A DNA stretch of 64,000 bases from Paraburkholderia podalyriae (GTDB lineage: Bacteria; Pseudomonadota; Gammaproteobacteria; Burkholderiales; Burkholderiaceae): the NCBI RefSeq assembly GCF_014397785.1, contig NZ_VZQQ01000026.1:1-64000 (forward strand), written 5' to 3'. Below, piece by piece: positions 61,427 to 64,000 of this stretch. A program made the position numbers and the translations under genes. Position 1 is the first letter of the stretch. Each line of letters opens with the position of its first letter. A model generated the notes under the pieces. The model was given only the letters and a program-made list of their open reading frames with translations. It made no database searches and was not told the DNA's origin.

Positions 61427-61684
61427 ATGCAAATGATCTATAACAGCCCTAACTATTGCGTCGTCGAGTTTCCTCCGCAAGAAGGTCTGCTGGCCATGAA
61501 GTCGGGCGGCTACGAGATTGTCGACAAGAACATGCAGCGCGAGATCTACATCGACGGGGCAATGGCGGCGCGTTTTCGCGAGCATGTGCAAAAGCTGATC
61601 GAAGGCGAGCCGACGCTCGACGAGGTCGACGAATTCCTCGGCCAGTTCGACAGTCTGATGCATCAACCGGTGGTCCTGCACTGA
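61427..61684 (+). CDS. DUF3567 family protein
   Basis: The 85-residue protein begins MQMIYNSPNYCVVEFPPQ and contains GGYEIVDKNMQREIYIDGAMAARFREHVQKLIEGEPTLDEVDEFLGQF, the DUF3567 pattern found in betaproteobacteria. Function is unknown. An AAGGAG ribosome site precedes the start. It is followed by a strong hairpin. Confidence 0.85.
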   Translation: MQMIYNSPNYCVVEFPPQEGLLAMKSGGYEIVDKNMQREIYIDGAMAARFREHVQKLIEGEPTLDEVDEFLGQFDSLMHQPVVLH

Positions 61685-61773
61685 CCGGAGGGATTTAGCT
61701 GACACTCTGGCAACATCGATCGACCGCACCGCGCGGCTTTGCCGGCGGGTTCCATCAGGCGGTCGGCGGCAGC

Positions 61774-61811
61774 GAAACGGCCCGGCAGGCTTTGGCTTCC
61801 CGGGCCGTTTC
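61774..61811 (+). terminator. Terminator after the DUF3567 gene
   Basis: GAAACGGCCCGG (61774-61785) pairs perfectly with CCGGGCCGTTTC (61800-61811) around a 14-base loop, followed by TTATC. The T residues at the stem base and after it suit intrinsic termination. The rest of 61685-62000 holds only a TACAAT at 61954-61959 that may be the -10 of metH. Confidence 0.75.
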
Positions 61812-61953
61812 TTATCGCGTCATTTCATTGCTTCGCTTGCTTCGTTTGTTAGCGCGTTGCCGGATTCCTGGCGCGGCGCGCTCTTATACGTCGATTTTGC
61901 CGGCCGCCCTTTGCGCCGGCCCGCCGCGCCGGGCGCATCCGTCCGGCAGCGGC

Positions 61954-61959
61954 TACAAT
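61954..61959 (+). promoter_or_regulatory. Candidate -10 element for the metH pair
   Basis: TACAAT in GGCTACAATG lies 41 bases before the ATG at 62001, predicting a leader of about 35 bases. No good -35 is seen. No SAM, SAH or B12 riboswitch could be recognised in the short upstream region. Confidence 0.4.
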
Positions 61960-62000
61960 GACAGGCTTTCCGCCAACGCCGGCGCAAGCCCTCTTCCGCC

Positions 62001-63071
62001 ATGACCCAGCCTGCTCAATCCGTCACGCCAGTCCGTTCCGAGCCCGCCTACACCCGCGGCGCAGCGCTGCCCGCGCTGCTGAACTCGCGCATCCTGATTC
62101 TGGACGGCGCGATGGGCACGATGATCCAGCGCTACAAGCTCGACGAAGCCCGCTATCGCGGCGAGCGCTTCAAGGACTACGCGCGCGACATCAAAGGCAA
62201 CAACGAACTGCTGTCGATCACCCAGCCGAAGATCATCTCCGAGATTCACGAGCAGTATCTGGCGGCGGGTGCGGACATCATCGAAACCAACACGTTCGGC
62301 GCGACCACGGTCGCGCAGGCCGACTACGGCATGGAATCGCTCGCCGTCGAGATGAACGTCGAATCGGCGAAACTCGCGCGCGCCGCATGTGACAAATACG
62401 CGACGCCGGACAAGCCGCGCTTCGTCGCTGGCGCAATCGGCCCGACGCCGAAAACCGCCAGCATTTCGCCGGACGTCAACGATCCGGGCGCGCGCAACGT
62501 GAGCTTCGACGAACTGCACGCCGCGTACTACGAGCAGGCGAAAGCGCTGCTCGACGGCGGCGCGGACCTGTTCCTCGTCGAAACGATCTTCGATACGCTG
62601 AATGCGAAGGCCGCACTGTTCGCGCTCGACGAGCTGTTCGAAAACACCGGCGAGCGTCTGCCGATCATGATCTCGGGCACCGTCACCGATGCGTCGGGCC
62701 GCATTCTGTCGGGCCAGACCGTCGAGGCCTTCTGGAACTCGCTGCGTCACGCGAAACCGCTGACGTTCGGCCTGAATTGCGCGCTCGGCGCGGCGTTGAT
62801 GCGCCCGTACATCGCCGAGCTCGCGAAACTGTGCGACACCTACGTGTCGTGCTACCCGAACGCCGGCCTGCCGAATCCGATGAGCGACACCGGCTTCGAC
62901 GAATTGCCCGCGGATACCTCGGGCTTGCTGAAGGAGTTCGCCGAAGCGGGGCTCGTGAACGTCGCGGGCGGCTGCTGCGGCACGACGCCCGAGCACATCG
63001 CGGCGATCGCGAAGGCGCTCGCCGAGCTGAAGCCGCGCAAGTGGCCCAGCCAGTATCGCGACGCGGCCTGA
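62001..63071 (+). CDS. metH: Methionine synthase, homocysteine-binding module as a separate protein
   Basis: The 356 residues cover only the first module of cobalamin-dependent methionine synthase: LLNSRILILDGAMGTMIQRY opens the barrel, and the zinc ligands are Cys260 (GLNCALG) and Cys325/Cys326 (GGCCGTT). It activates homocysteine for methyl transfer. In E. coli this is fused to the folate, cobalamin and activation domains; here it ends with a normal stop and the rest starts 70 bases later. This split is known in Burkholderia. Confidence 0.93.
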   Translation: MTQPAQSVTPVRSEPAYTRGAALPALLNSRILILDGAMGTMIQRYKLDEARYRGERFKDYARDIKGNNELLSITQPKIISEIHEQYLAAGADIIETNTFGATTVAQADYGMESLAVEMNVESAKLARAACDKYATPDKPRFVAGAIGPTPKTASISPDVNDPGARNVSFDELHAAYYEQAKALLDGGADLFLVETIFDTLNAKAALFALDELFENTGERLPIMISGTVTDASGRILSGQTVEAFWNSLRHAKPLTFGLNCALGAALMRPYIAELAKLCDTYVSCYPNAGLPNPMSDTGFDELPADTSGLLKEFAEAGLVNVAGGCCGTTPEHIAAIAKALAELKPRKWPSQYRDAA

Positions 63072-63141
63072 GCCGGCCTCACGTACTTCACCCGAAGCCC
63101 AGCACGCCCCTTAACGCACGCACCCGACTCGCACACACGCC

Positions 63142-64000
<859 letters not shown>

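Noticed and set aside
61812..62000. SAH or cobalamin riboswitch before metH
   Set aside because: The region between the terminator and the start is short and lacks the conserved core sequences of those riboswitches.

Overview
The window looks like core chromosome of a GC-rich betaproteobacterium of the Burkholderia/Paraburkholderia group. This is inferred from the aa3 oxidase cluster order, the glnK-amtB-gshA-gshB-PTS order, the split methionine synthase, a PhaM-like granule protein and the codon and GC profile. Only one mobile element is visible: the 5' end of an IS110-family transposase gene, cut off by the left window edge. No rRNA, tRNA or CRISPR array was found. Almost every gene is intact and belongs to a known family.

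Layout. (1) 1-340: edge of the IS110-like element. (2) 341-10936: a minus-strand respiratory cluster. Read 5' to 3' it encodes a DUF2244 protein, oxidase subunits II and I, a 44-residue small protein, CtaG, a DUF2970 protein, subunit III, SURF1, a second SCO-like protein, heme A synthase, heme O synthase and SCO1. A small plus-strand DUF2909 gene sits inside it. The whole set makes and metallates an aa3 cytochrome c oxidase, and a sigma70-type promoter lies at about 11131-11159. (3) 11333-20424: BioC-like methyltransferase, ComF, TrmL, macrodomain protein, GpsA, SecB, GrxC, rhodanese, GpmA, a CtpA protease and MoeB. (4) 20462-28231, minus strand: glnK-amtB, gshA-gshB, then an EIIA(Man)-HPr-EI phosphorelay that has no sugar permease in the window. 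(5) 28617-32341: UbiK, YifB/ComM ATPase, a lipoprotein and a TlpA-like thiol oxidoreductase.

(6) 32402-37214: dctA-dctB-dctD, a C4-dicarboxylate transporter with its two-component regulator, preceded by a sigma54 promoter and a 30-bp palindrome. (7) 37588-44187: ugpQ, lipA, lipB, a DUF2917 gene, a divergent LysR regulator, a YbeD-family gene, a class IV aminotransferase and a PBP5-type carboxypeptidase, an order resembling dacA-ybeD-lipB-lipA of enterics. (8) 44511-50541: hydrolase, ferredoxin, VanZ-like protein and a four-gene MCE/Mla-type lipid transport operon. (9) 50652-61684: birA-coaX, hldE-type adenylyltransferase, a diiron ferritin-like protein, PhaM-like protein, enoyl-CoA hydratase, FAH hydrolase with a divergent IclR regulator, a DUF3108 protein, an alpha/beta hydrolase and a DUF3567 protein. 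(10) 62001-64000: methionine synthase encoded as two separate genes, the second running off the right edge.

The strongest non-coding signals are two sigma54 (-24/-12) promoters, upstream of glnK and dctA, each with a plausible enhancer; a cox promoter followed immediately by a perfect 9-bp inverted repeat; a rho-independent terminator between ptsH and ptsI; and a 10-bp tandem repeat in the FAH/IclR divergent promoter region. No wholly new multi-gene system was recognised.
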